Below are positions 45,944 through 58,323 of a stretch of DNA of 64,000 nucleotides, in pieces. The first letter of the stretch is position 1. Every line of letters starts with the position of its first letter. A program made the position numbers and the translations under genes. Below the pieces are notes generated by a model. It was not told where the DNA came from, did not search any database, and saw only the letters and a program-made list of their open reading frames with translations. The DNA is taken from NCBI GenBank assembly GCA_037367355.1, contig CM074697.1, positions 4,030,001 through 4,094,000 of the forward strand, in the 5' to 3' direction. This DNA is from Neoscytalidium dimidiatum (Eukaryota; Ascomycota; Dothideomycetes; Botryosphaeriales; Botryosphaeriaceae).

Positions 45944-47660
45944 CGCGCGCCGTTGCGCATGGTGCACTGCACGGCGGGCTGGCGTCACGGGCCCGTGGAC
46001 CATTTTCGAACGGCAGCCCAACCACCAACCAGGGTGCCCGGGCGAGGCAGGGCAGCAACCACGCGCCGGCCGTTCTCAGGAAATTTGTCTGACGGGCACT
46101 GTCCACACATTCGCACTGTTATCGGAATCATTTTATTTTCTGTCGAAGCAGCGAGTTCATCACATTTCTCTTTCCTTTGTTGTGGAGCTCCACCCGAATT
46201 CAGGGTGTCGAGCCAAAAGAGTCAGGATTCAGGAAGGCGGCGGAACAGGAACAGGGGGGGGTCACGGTGCTCGGGAGGGCGGGAGAGCCGAGCTGAGGGT
46301 GTCAGGTTTCAAACGTTTGCTGCAGGACTTCTTGGGGGGGTGGAATCAGATAGCAAATGAGAAGCGTTGAAAGTTATCCAGAGTTCAGCATGACTGTGAC
46401 CCTCGTGGTGCCTTGGGAGCGTATTGGGCGGACGGATCGGGCAGTGGGCGCAGCCCCATGACCGGCTGGCGGCCACCCTCGGCGGCGCGATACGGACAGT
46501 AAGCACACCCATGAGACGGCTGCGCGGCCGGTGATTGCTCGCAAAAGCGGCCTTGAGCCGAGCCGTGCCGCCTGGCTGCCTGCTCGCGGGTTGACGGCTG
46601 TGGAACGGATCATTGATTGCTGCTGAGAGCGTCTGCCTTGCGCCATCCGCCGGTTTCGCAGCACACGTACGGAGTTCAGTTAGCGGCTTGCACGTAGCGC
46701 TGAAACAAAAAAAAAAAAACAACGCATCTCTGACTCCCAGCTCCCCGCAAAAGCAGTGGCGGCGGCGTGCAAGTGGACGGGCAGCGCAATGCAGGCGGCC
46801 GGCCGCCAATGCATCGAGCCTCGTAGCTTCTCGCTTCCGAACTTTGGTTGTTTTGCACTCGGGCAGCTTTTGTCACCACCATCGACTCATCCAAATCCGC
46901 CCCCACCAGCATCTTCCCTTTGCAGCAAGTTTCTGCACCCCATCGAGCGCCCGCGTCGCTCTCGCCGGCGCCGCCGCCCACCCGTCCTCGCACAGCCAGC
47001 CGGCGAGCGAGCAAGCAAGCAAGCATGGGCATTCGGCCGAATCACGCAGGCCGGCCAAGCGCGAACCCTGATGCGATGAGTCCAATGCCTGCGCATCTCT
47101 CCCAATCCCCGACGACGTTCGCATGGCTAGCACCGATTGCCGTGCTCACGCCATGCCTCATTCTGCGGTAGGAGCAGTGAGGCAGTGAGGCTATCGCAAC
47201 GAGCAGCCGGCAGCTAGCAGCAGCTTGCAGCCAGACAGAGCGCGCCAAAAAACCAAAACCAGAAAAAGCAATTTGGCTTTTCCCCTCGAGCGCGACGTCA
47301 GCGGACGAGGCGGCGACGACGACGACCCTTCTCCCTGGTTCAGGCAGCTTTTGCACTTGACTTTGGCAGCCAGAGCGCAGCCAAGCGAGCGTGTCGAACC
47401 CGGGATACCCTGATACGCCCCGGCCGCCAGGGCCGATCACTGCCCCTCTTCCTGCCCGAGCCCACTAGAGGGCGCACCTTCCCTCGACGCGCACCGCTGA
47501 CGCCTGCGCCCATTGCTTGCTTGCTTGCTTGCTTGTCGACGCGCCTGCGCCTGGCGCCTGGCTGGCTTGCTTCTGCTCCCTACGCAATCTACCCACCCAC
47601 GCTGCTGGGAACACTGCTGCACTGCTCGCTGCCTGAGGCGTCTGCCATCTGCCATATGCC

Positions 47661-47699
47661 GTCCGCCGTCCGCCGTCCGCCGTCCGCCGTCCGTCCGCC
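47661..47699 (+). repeat. (GTCCGCC)n heptanucleotide repeat
   Basis: Four perfect 7-bp units and a shortened fifth, intergenic. Confidence 0.85.
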
Positions 47700-50600
47700 A
47701 TCACCACCAGCAACATCGTCTTATCGACAGCCCTGTCGATAGCCACAATCTCCAGCTTCGACCCTGCTTAACACGAGCGTCTGAGTACGAGTTCTTGCAC
47801 GCCAGTATATCGCCTATAGCACACCCCCCGTGTCTTTATCCAGTGGCGCGTTGCGATTGGCATAATGGTACCGCCGCTGTGGTATAGGGAGGAGACGAAA
47901 ATAACGAGGCGAGATACGACGGGCCCACCGATCAGCGCCGCATCAACCCACTCGTCCACCCGTCATCCCTCATCATCACCATCATCATCATCATCATCAT
48001 CCCGTCTCTGCTCTTCCACGTCGCCCTGTCCGGCATGCGCTTCACCCCGATCCTCGGCATCCCTCTCCGCCCACTGTCGGCGTAACCCGTCGCATGCGCC
48101 TGCCAGTCTTGCACCGCGCGAATATTCCCGCGTCCCCAACCTGCCTCTCCAATATCTGCAACTGTTCAATTCTGTATTCATGCGCCGCGGCTGCCTGCAG
48201 TTTTCCGCGCTAACCTACCCGTCGATCGCCGAGCACAGCAGCATGGCCTGGAAGCGGAAGAGGAGGCCACGGGAATGGCCAGGCGCGGCAACCTGCAGCT
48301 GCGTGTGCGGACAGCTGCCGACGCCTTGATGCGGTGCAGGGCGACGTGGGGTGGCTGCTCCGCGAACACGCTCGCACGCTCGCCCTACGTCGTACGTGCC
48401 ATCTCGGACGTTGACATCTCTGCAGCCCCTCTGAAGCCATCGAGCCAAGCGGGCAGCGCAGCGTGGCACGGGAGAAGGTGAGTTGGATTGCGTGTGCAGC
48501 GGACTAGTTGGCTGCTGCTTGCATCGTCCGGCCTCGGTGGTCGTGATGCTGGACATGGTGGGCGGCGTGGCATCGGCCAGGGTAGCGTGCCTGACTTTCG
48601 CCACCGGCACGCGGCTTTCCGGTCACTCCTTTGGGCTCTCTCGTGTGCTTCTTCCCCCGCTTGCATCCAACCGGTAAGTCCCAGTACACAAGGCCGTGTT
48701 CCTGCGTATTCTCCTCCTTTCGGAATGTGCAATCAGCAGCGTGCTGCCGGTGAGACGATTCGTCATGGCCCGCGCCTTGGCGGTTCGCGTACCACTCTAT
48801 TCTTCTCACTACAGTCTCATGTAATCTTTGCCAACCTCCCGTCAAACTTTTCTTTAATTGTTTGCTGGTCACCGGTCAATCACGACCTCGCAGTCGCGAG
48901 CTCTGGACCCGATCCCGCCTCCCCGGTTGCGCAGATATGTGACTCTACACCACCGTTTGCCCGGGTTTGAGCAGCCTCGTCGTCCATACGTAGGCCGCGG
49001 AGGCCGACCCTTGGCGTTTCGCCTCTCTCTTACGTCGCTCGCTCTTTCCCAGCTCACCCTTGCCGCCGCTGACGATGTTCCCACATGGCCGACAACGACC
49101 ACGCAGCCTCGTGGCAGGCCACGATTCATGCCTGCTCCGCCTTCCCCGTTGGCGATCTGAGGATCGGGAGGCGCTGTTCCTGGGATCCCTTGGGAAGCAT
49201 ATGTTCTATTTCGAATCCCTTGCCCGCTCGCCCCAATATGGAAGAGAAGGACCCTGTCATGCAAGATGCACAGCTTTCCCAGCTTTGCGCACATGCGAAA
49301 GGAACATGTAGTCAGCACCGGCGATTATGCGATTCGTTTGCTTTTCCTGCGGTGATGAAGTGTTGGGTGGATCAAAGCATCGTAGACGGCCTTTCCCGTC
49401 GTCGTACAACTGACGTCGTGGAAGGCGAGTCTGGCAGGGCGCAAGGCTTGACGTCAGCCCTGGCCTGTGGGGAAAGGTGGTAGGGATCTGGACGTCGCGG
49501 AGGAGTGCGGAAGACTTCGGGATCTGGGCAGGGTCTATTGCTGCGCGCGCGGCTTTCCCGCTGCTTTCGCTGCGTTGCGTCTGGACTTGGGACGGGTATC
49601 CCCGTGGGTGATCGTGCTGTTTCTGTTTCTTGGAGATTGTCTTTCCTTGCTGTCTCACTGTCATGTGCTGGGCTTCCGGCTGCCCAGATCAGGTAGGTCA
49701 ACGGCGGCTTAAGGCCGGTGCGGGTGCTGAAACATGTGTTTTGCATCATTCCCCGGGATGATACTGAGCTTCCCAGGTGCTTGGTTTCATGGACAGCGGA
49801 AAAGGGTCTGCTTCACGCAACAGCCTTTGTTTCTCGCTTTAGCTTCCAGTTCCCCGTTCCGAGCGAAATTGCTCCCGCCGCATCTCCCGGCGGATCCACC
49901 CATTCCTTGCACTCATTGTCTGAGAGCTTCTCTTATCGCGGCTTCAGAGCCCTGCAGCTTTCATAGTCTCTCCTTCTGCAGAGCCTACTTCGTGCCGGAG
50001 GAAGGCGAAATGCTTCCTCTCCGACACCGTCAAGTTGCTTAACGGCGAACTCAACTCCTTCATTTGGCACGTAGCTTCACGATCCTGCGTCCCCACGCAA
50101 CAAAACGCTTGCAGCGGCAACTGCCCTTCCACGTTTCCGCACATCTTCGATCCTCTGAAACGGGAACGCACCGCTTGCTCTTGCCATCCCTTCGCCCCGC
50201 CAAGTTATCTCCTCTCCTCCCTCTCTCACGCAAAGATCATCTCCGATCCCACAAACCCTGCCAGATCGGGAGATGCAGCCTACATCTTGATTTTTGAATT
50301 CTTTCTTTTCTTTTTTCCCCTCCCCCTCTCCGTTCCTGCGCCGGGAAGGGAGGACGCAGGGCATACGCGTAGCTCTGAAACACTACCCGTCTTGTCATGC
50401 CCGGGGAAGGATAGCGAGTTTAAAAAAAAAATTGTCAGTTTAAGCTCATGCTTCCCGAGCAGCTCCCGACGGGACCGTGCGTCCGCAGACCCCTGGGGGA
50501 GGGGGAAGTGGGAACATGCACGAAAACGGGTAAGGCTGGCGTGTTTCTGTTTGAGCGGTCGCTGGTCTCGTGCATCGGTCGATTGAAGAGGAGTTGGTGG

Positions 50601-51155
50601 GGTCGCGCGACGGGAAGGAGGGGGGGAGGCCATGGAGAGACCGGGTCTGGATGCACGACTTGAGGTCTTTCCCCCCCCCCCCCCCCTACGTCGGAGTTGC
50701 GGAGTGCAGGGCTTGGAAAAGGAAAGGAGCGCGAGTGGAGGCTGGATGGGGTTTGTGGTCTGTGGTGTTGCGGACTGCGTTTCGTGTGAGGGCGCGTTTA
50801 TCTGCGGTGGTGATCAGACGGAGGTCAGACGCGTGCGGACGGCGCGTGCCATCGTAGGTGTCTATGCTGGCTTCGGGATCAGAACATCAGCTGAGGCGGG
50901 TGGAAACGCGCCGTTTGGCCTACGGTTATCGATTCATTGAGTGGGTCTGCTGTTTTGTCGATGTGGCGGTGCAAATGGCTTCCGTTCGGGGAGTCGTGAT
51001 GACGAAGCTTTAGCTCTGCTAAGACGTGCACGAGATGTTCAGCAGACAAGAGCACGTGGGTCGAGGATCAGCAATTCTCTGTCAGCATTCACTTTTACTG
51101 ATCTGCGCTGTGGATAGGCTTGGTCGCCATAAGTAAGGTCTTCGCAAGATGCCAC

Positions 51156-54100
51156 TCAGTCCTCGCTCAACCAGAACTGTTCCCAAGCAGCCTCCCACTT
51201 CTGCTCTTTGAGTTGCTTCAACCAATCTCGGAACTTCACTGGCTCTTCTCCCTCTATCATGATAACACCGTCCTTGATCCCCTGCCATCCCTCGATTGGA
51301 CCTTTCAGATACTTGTGGTTAAGCCCGCAATATGTAGCTCCGATTTCGCATTTGACGCCCTTGTTGTAGGCTTGCCGTTTGTTGTAGCAGTCCTCGCAGA
51401 GCCCCTTATCGCTGCAAATGAGACACAAGTACGCCGAGCGACCTTTCCAAGCCCGCCACTGCACGGGAGGAATGCACTCGCCGTCGCATGTGTACCATAT
51501 CTCACCGTCCAAGTCACCTTCATCGTCAGGGAGCGAATCTTCATCGTCATCCCCGTCCTCCTCACCACCACCACCACCACCACCACCACCATCATCCTCA
51601 GTCCCGTTGACACCTCCATCTCCCTCCCCATCGCCATGCCCACTACCGTCAACAGCCGCAGGATCCAGCCTCGAAAACTGCGCCGACAGCAGGATGCGCG
51701 CCTCCCTCTCCAACCCAACCCCCAACGCCGACAGCACCTCGGCCAGCGACCTCAAATTGTCCGCATCATTCCACCCCACATTGTCCACCAGCGCCTCGTA
51801 CGCGACCCCGAACGCGGCCCTCAGCAGCGCCTCGAACTCGCCCGCGGGGCCCACCTTCCGCACCATCCGCGCCAGCACGACCGAATGGTGGTTCCCCATC
51901 GACCCCCACGCCGCGACCGCGCGCGCCAGCGGCCTGCCCGGGACGCCGCGCATCTCGGCCACCAGGCCCGCCTTGCGCGCGGGGTCGCCCGTCGTCCGGA
52001 ACGCCTCGTACAGCAGGTCGGCCATGGCGTGCACCGCCAGCACCCGCGTCGTGGCCGGGTCCTCGCCCGTGAGCAGCGGCGCCGCCGACCCGTCCGTCGT
52101 CGCCCCGTCCAGGATCTCGGCCGTCAGCGCCAGCGCACCGTCGACGTCGCCACTGCCGAGCGCCTCGCGTCGCGCCGTCGCGAGCTCGCGCCGCAGCGGG
52201 GCGCCGCCGGTCCCGCCGCCGCCGCCGTCGATCGCGTCGAGCAGCGCGATGGCCTCGCCGTAGGCCGCGACCAGGAAGGCCGTCTCGCCCGCGCGCCCGC
52301 ACGCGCGCCGGAACGCCGTGTGCTGCTGCGTGACGGCGGTGGAGGAGGAGGACGAGGCGCTGTAGTCCCATGTCATCCACGCGAGGCGCTCGAGTGGCGT
52401 CCAGCGCTTGACGAGGGCGACGAGCTGCGCGGCGGCGGAGGTGGGGTCAGGCTCGTTGTTGATGCCGTTGTCATGCTGGACGGCGAAGGCTTGCTGGAGG
52501 ATGTCGCCGGGGAGCGGCGCGTCCGGGTTCGCCTGGCGGGCGGCTTCGTAGGAGGACAGCGCGGCGTCCGGGCGGGAGAGGGCGGCTTCGATCGAGGCGC
52601 GCGTGATGAGGGCTGAGCGGAGGAGGGGCGCGGGGACGCCGTCGGCTTGGGAGAGGGCGGACGCGACGGTTGCGAGGGCGGTGGTGTCGCGGTCGTCGAG
52701 GCCGTGCTGGACCTGGGCTAGCAGGTTGAGGGCTTCGAAGCGTTTGATCGGCTCCTGCGCGAGTTCCAGGGCTTGTTCGGCCTCGGGGAGGGCGGCGTCG
52801 AAGTGTTCGGACTGGGCGAGGAGGAGGGCGACGGCCCACGGGGTGTTGGCGTTGGCGACGTCTGGGAAGGCCTTGGAGATTGTGAGGATTTCTTCGGCGC
52901 TGTGCGAGACGTCGAAGTCGTCGCCGTCGTAGGCTGAGCTATCTTCGTCTTCTTCGTCCTCTTCGAGGAGATGCTGGAGGTCTGTCTGTAGCGGATGTCA
53001 GTTTCCCAACTTTGTGCAGCCGGATTATGAACGATAGCTTCTGAGCAAGCAGGGGAATTTAGAGGGCGAGACTTACCAAATATAGCGCACTGCGGGCGTA
53101 CTCGTAGGATCGCTGAGCAGATTTCAAATCCTTGGCGCCGAACCAGTTGCGCACATGAGCCTTTGCCAGATTAACAAACGCTTTCTTCCCGTCTACTGAG
53201 ACCTCCTTGGCCCAAGCGAACGTGCTTTCTTTCAGCTTCCCCTCGCCCAGCTCGAGAGCCATGTTCGCAAAGAACTTCATCGCTGCTTCATGGCTGCTGA
53301 CACCCAAGTTACTGTAATATGGCCCGTGGAGCTCAATGTTCGCCACGACATCGCCTTCGTTGTTCACGATAGCTCCGAAAGCGTCCAGCAAAACGGCCTT
53401 TTCCTCAGCAGTGCTGCGCGAGAGCTTGTCGTAGTATCGCATCCAGTCAGCGTGCATGAACCAGAGACTCGCCGCGTAGCCGCGCAGACCGTCGTCGACG
53501 CCCTCCCCGGCCGTTCCGCAGAGGATGCGGGATAGCGTGATGAAGATTTGGCTATGAGCCTCGAAGCCCGGTGTGCGTAGGCTTGCAACGTCTTCGGAGG
53601 CCTTCACATCGCGGAAGAATCCACGCATCGAACGCTCCTGGAACTTGAGGGGTAGATTGCCGTCATCATACGAGGTACTCTCGTTGCTCCGTTCTTCTTG
53701 CAGTTCTTCCAAGGAGGAATTGAAGGAGGCGGAAGAGACGTCGATGGCCTCCTCGACGTCGGCGACGCGCAGGAAACGGGCCAGCTGGGGGCTTTGAAGT
53801 TCTTCATCGAGGTTCAGATCTCCGGGTGATAGCTTTACGAGGGTGAGAGCTTCGGAGAGGGTGATCGGACGGATGGAGAAGGCAAGCCATGCGAATAAGC
53901 TTTTCAGGGCTTGCTGCTGTTGTGGGCTGGTCTTGCGTAGCAAGTCGGCCAAGGTGTTGGTGTAGAGCTGCTGCAGATCATCCGGCATTGAAGTTTCAAG
54001 TTGCTTGAGGATGAGCGGTTGTCTGCCGAGGACATTGAATTGCCTGAGCATGTGCTCTGCATAGAGCAAGCCTAGAAAGAGTTACCGATGATGCTAAATG

Positions 54101-55916
54101 TTCGAGGATGCGGTCAGCTTACAGTCTGCCTTCTCTTCCAGCTTGGTGGAGATCATCTGCTTCACCTGTCTGCTCAATCTCTTCAGACCTGAGTCATTGT
54201 TCAGGTGGCTCCAAGTCAGGACCCTCAAGTCTGGAAGCTGCTTTTTTTTGGTGATGTGGATTATTTTGCTGCCGAGACCTTCCAGCTGCGGAACAAGAGG
54301 AGGTCGCGTGGTGCACAGCACGCTGATATCCATGCTTGATTCTGTGATGAGTTTCAAGAATTCAAGAGCAAGAGGGTGCTGACTGTAGTCCAATTCATCC
54401 AGTGAGTCGAAGACGATGTGCAGCCGAGTCTTGGAAGAGTCGTCGAACAAGGGCTTGACCAGCTTGTTCCAAACGTCTTGCCAGTCATCAATATCGATAT
54501 CGGTGTCCTCGCGAGCAAGCTCAACGTTGATCTTCTCGCAAAGATGCGCGTTGCGCTCAGCCATCTGGATGACGATCCAGTGGATGGCATAGAGGAACAT
54601 TCTCGTCTCTTCCCTCGTTTCCCTGAAGTAAAACTCCACGACGCAGGTGTTCCCACCATCCTTCTCCGCAAGCTGGACTAGCCGATCGTGGGCTGATGCG
54701 GCAAGGTGGCCCTTTCCAGAACCTGACGGGCCTGAGATGGAAAGGACTTTTGATGTAATCTTGTCACTCTCTGGAGCAATCCATTCCTGCCAGGCAGGCT
54801 CGTCAAAGATCCACGTTGACATGTCGGGAATGGACACGTCCTTGATATTCCGGTACTCGTGCGCGGGATCAATCAAATTATAGAAGAAGCTCTTTACGCG
54901 GTTTGATGTCGGCGGCTTGCCCGATTTAGCACCCTTCTGTTTCGCGGGCTCATCTTTCTTGTGCTCCTCGAACATGCTCAACAGCTTACGGATATCCTTG
55001 ATGTCGTTCCTGACGCTCTCTTGGCTCTCGATGACTGTCTCGAGCATCTTTGTCTGTGCCTCCAGCATCCTTGTCTGCATCTCCTCGTTTTGCTGGAGTT
55101 CAGCGTTCATTTCCTGCAGCTTCTCCGTGTTGCCAAGGATGGCGTACTCGGTTGCAGACTGTAGACGCGAGAGGCCCTTGTCCATCTTCTTGCGGGCGCC
55201 AGCGAGCTCGCCATCCTCGCCACGAACCATGTTCAGAATCCATTTTTCTGCAGGATGTCAGTCAATTTGGAAAAGACCTTGCGTTCATATGAATAGTGGC
55301 GACGTACTAAAGCGGCCAAGTTCGATATACTTGGTAGCGAAACCGCACATTTCCAGAAGGGCAGTGAACACATCCATCAGGCAGTTTCGGTAAGCTGGAT
55401 AACTGGGAAGCCTGGACTCCAAGATGGTGATGCGCTGAAGAAAGGCATTCATGTCCTCGAAGAATGCCATGACCACATCGTAGTCCGCTGAGACTTGCTT
55501 GCAAGCCTGCAGGAAGAGCGTGAAGAAAACAATTTCAGTGCAGGTCTCTAATGGCAGCCCAGAATACTCACGCTGAGCATGTAGGTGAATGCCGTTCCAA
55601 TCGCGGCCGCTGGCGGAAAGGCAGGCGTAGCAGCGGCAATCAGCTGCTGGGCGCCCTTCTGAATGTAGTCCATATTGGAAATGAAAAGGCTGCGGAGTTT
55701 GTCGACCTTCTTCTCATTGTGACGAAAGCGATGGAAGCCATTCATCTGTTCCGTCCCAAACTTGATCATCTCATCGACGCTGGCATACTTTGGCTGTAGC
55801 CCGACGCCGACGATGCCCTTGTAGTTTCGCAGCGCCTCGTTCCACAGATCCGATACGTCTCTGTTGTCCTTATCCAGCTCCTCCTTCATGCGTTTGACCT
55901 CGGGCTTGACGGTCAT
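51156..55916 (-). CDS. NLR-like STAND NTPase: Goodbye - coiled coil - NACHT-like - TPR-like - ZZ-like zinc finger
   Basis: Predicted intracellular signal-sensing ATPase of the fungal NLR-like class. Five exons: 55916-55572, 55506-55308, 55247-54123, 54071-53077 and 52985-51156; introns 65, 60, 51 and 91 bp, all GT-AG and in phase; 1497 aa. Residues 1-~210 match the fungal STAND N-terminal Goodbye domain (VSDLWNEALRNYKGIVGVGL; YDVVMAFFEDMNAFLQRI). A Glu/Gln-rich coiled coil spans ~215-280. The NTPase has a Walker A of GPSGSGKGHLA (~354-361; Gly replaces the usual Ser/Thr) and a Walker B LHIVFDSLDELD (~460-468). Winged-helix/ARM-like linker exons follow, then TPR-like helices (~910-1060: WAVALLLAQSEHFDAALPEA). 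An acidic/Gly tract (~1350-1380) precedes a Cys-rich finger: CDGEC (1388/1392), CLIC (1409/1412), CEDC (1418/1421), Cys1434 and His1445. The C-terminus is helical and Trp-rich. It is divergent from the DUF3237 gene. Confidence 0.85.
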
Positions 55917-55979
55917 GGTGGGGATATCTTGACACCGTTAAGAAGTGTTTGAGGAGCAGCATTTCTGTTGTGAGAGTCA

Positions 55980-55986
55980 CTTTATA
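55980..55986 (-). promoter_or_regulatory. TATA box of the STAND gene
   Basis: TATAAAG on the minus strand, 64 bp upstream of ATG 55916. Position and sequence are typical. Confidence 0.45.
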
Positions 55987-56884
55987 CGTGAAGACCTCCT
56001 GATATCCTCAGGGCGTGAGTGCGGCTGATATCAAGCCCCGAAACACGAGGGCGCCTCGCGCTTGATAGAGTGGGGGCCGAGCTAACGAATATCGGTCAAG
56101 CCCCCAGCTTATGAGCTGCAGTCATTTCCCCTAGAAGCCACTTGCTTTTTCTCCGCCTGGCCGACTTGGTACCGATGGTGCGAAAGGCTGAGGTGTGTGT
56201 GTAAGGTGTGTGGGCGATGGCCCCCAGATGGCGTGAATCCTTGACTAGCGCTGACGTGTTGCTAGACAGGCTTCTGCGGTCACCATAGCGCTTATTAATT
56301 ACCCTCGAGACTTCCTTGAGGCGGCTGATGATCGCGCTGGAGCTTCGGCCTGGGACTATGATATTGGAGTATAGTGGAAACGCATATTGCAGGAGTAAGA
56401 CGCTGGGCCGACCTATTGGCTATGCAATTCGTTCCTAAAAATCTCGAAAAATTTCTTTAGTCGGAGCTTTGGTACTGAGTAGTGTAGAAGAGCTTTCCAA
56501 CCTTCCAAGATTGAGTTTAAGTCGACGTGAGGGTAAGAAGAAGGTCGTCGAGCTCCCCACACAGCTTTCCCCGCAACCTCTCGCGGCGGCCTCGGTAACG
56601 CAAAGCGGCAGCGCGTCAGGCCGCTCCATGTGTTTCGCGAAACATTTTCCCCGCTAGACTCCTTGCACTAAACTCCCAACAGGATGGTCCCTGAATATTT
56701 GAGGGATGGAGGATATCGAGAAACGTTGACTTCCCCGCAATTCGCCTGACGCAAAAGCATCCGGCAAAAGAAACGGCACCCCGGCAATTCCGAAGAGTCA
56801 TCAAAGGGCCTGGTGATTGGCTCTTAGTGTCAATGTTCTTTGAACTTTCATATTCACACTACAGTTTCGGATAAAATTGTAGAA

Positions 56885-56892
56885 TATATAAG
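56885..56892 (+). promoter_or_regulatory. TATA box of the DUF3237 gene
   Basis: TATATAAG, 77 bp upstream of ATG 56969. Good match in sequence and spacing. Confidence 0.5.
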
Positions 56893-56968
56893 TAGAACTG
56901 ATTTCTGTGTGCCAATGCCTTCCCCTGTTCTCGAGTCTCTCCTCTATTTTCAGCTTCATCTAGCAAAG

Positions 56969-57788
56969 ATGCGCCTCATCCACAGTATATTGGCTGCATG
57001 CACTTTTTCTGTGCCTTGCATCGGAGATCTTGTCGTTCCCGACCCACCGGCGCTTTCATACCTCTACACTGCATTCGTCGACTGTGAGCCGAACATTTTT
57101 GAGAGTCAGGGACCACGGGGCATCCGAACCGCTATTCCCATCGTTGGAGGCAATTTTACGGGCCCGCGGATGAATGGTTCGTAGCTCCTCTCTTCCATAC
57201 AGCCAAGATCTCTCGTATTCCAAGGGCACTACACGGGGATGTGGGGAAATGAAGAGCGTCTGAAAAATTACGTTAGGCTGGGACACCGAGGCTGATTGAA
57301 ACGGCTGTGTACAGGCAAGATTCTAAACCTCGGTGCCGACTGGGGTCTTACGGACGTGCAGACTGGCATCTTCTCTGCCGACACGCGGTATCAGCTTCAG
57401 ACCGATGATGGTGCAAACATTTTCATACAGACCTCCGGCCCCTCGCAGCCGAATGGAAACTTGCACCTCCGCTTGATCCTTGAGACCGGCGACAAAAAGT
57501 ATTACTGGTTGAATAATGTTATTGGTAAGCTCTTCTCCTTCACTATTAGGAAGTTGATCTGCTGAACCGTTATCTGCTGACAGGGCTGGGGATTCTCTCG
57601 TTTGCCGCTCCAACTGCAGATGGAGGTTTCACACTTAGGATTGACGCTTGGAATGTGAGTATGCTGAGTACTGATGGATGCGGGAAGATACTGAAGTAAT
57701 TCGGCAGATTGCAAGTGACTACAATTCCACGACTTTCGTGAACGGCACAACATACAGCAGGAGATGGACTGAAGGCAAGCCATTCTAA
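56969..57788 (+). CDS. Secreted DUF3237-family protein
   Basis: Function unknown; DUF3237 proteins are small beta-barrel-like proteins. Four exons: 56969-57176, 57315-57524, 57584-57654 and 57708-57788 (introns 138, 59 and 53 bp), 189 aa. The N-terminus MRLIHSILAACTFSVPCIGD is a signal peptide. Family motifs in order: ALSYLYTAFVDCEPNIFESQ, GPRGIRTAIPIVGGNFTGPR, MNGKILNLGADWGLTDVQTG (joined across intron 1), ADTRYQLQTDDGANIFIQTS and RLILETGDKKYYWLNNVIG. Then GLGILSF (joined across intron 2) and, across intron 3, DYNSTTFVNGTTYSRRWTEG. The third intron gives a short last exon; each junction keeps the frame and has GT-AG ends, although the first donor (GTTCGT) is weak. The start is chosen at the signal peptide and supported by a TATA box. 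Confidence 0.87.
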
Positions 57789-58194
57789 CATAAAACGCTC
57801 CCATGCTCACGCCTACAGTTTGTATATAACCTTATCATCACTTTAGTGTGTCTTCTACCTGTTCATCCTTTAAAGCTCCAGGATATCTCGATACGTGCAC
57901 ACTCATTAGTCCATACAGGAAGGGGCCACCAGAAAAAAAGGCCTCCCATCGTAAACTAATCCCCGCCGCCTTAAATCCATCAAACGCCCTCTGACACCTC
58001 TCCACCGCATCTCTCTCTTCCACAGACCCAACCTCCCGTATCTTCTCCACGCTCAGCTGCCGATCGAACGTCGCCTCATCTCCCAACGCATCCGACGCTC
58101 GACGCTGCCACACTCCGCCGCCGCTGCACTCCTCCACCCCATCTCCTCCAACTCCCTTGCATGCGCTCGCACGTACACGCCCAGACTTAACCCT

Positions 58195-58259
58195 TCCTCC
58201 TCCTCCTCCTCCTCCTCCTCCTCCTCCTCCTCCTCCTCCTCCTCCTCCTCCTCCTCCTC

Positions 58260-58260
<1 letters not shown>
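58195..58260. repeat. (TCC)22 microsatellite inside the PRISE pseudogene
   Basis: Twenty-two uninterrupted TCC units, directly abutting a (TAC) array. Confidence 0.95.

Positions 58261-58323
<63 letters not shown>
58261..58323. repeat. (TAC)21 microsatellite inside the PRISE pseudogene
   Basis: Twenty-one uninterrupted TAC units directly following the (TCC) array. Together they occupy the position of the variable linker between the substrate-binding region and the C-terminal helices of PRISE reductases. Confidence 0.95.

Larger units (their letters stand above)
45736..51155. other. Long gene-poor block
   Basis: About 5.4 kb without a supported gene. Simple repeats: (CAGCAC)5 at 45914-45943, (TTGC)n at 47513-47535, (GTCCGCC)n at 47661-47699, (ATC)n at 47972-48001 and C15 at ~50670-50686. 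Overlapping open frames of 100-180 codons have no domains. A poly-A run is at 46707-46719 and another at 50422-50431. Confidence 0.45.
55917..56968. other. Divergent intergenic region (STAND / DUF3237)
   Basis: 1.05 kb holding both promoters, with TATA-like boxes at 55980-55986 (minus) and 56885-56892 (plus). Nothing else recognised. Confidence 0.55.

Noticed and set aside
51120..52616. 498-codon plus-strand frame antisense to the STAND gene
   Set aside because: Shadow of the GC-rich coding exon on the minus strand; His/Arg/Pro-rich and domain-free.
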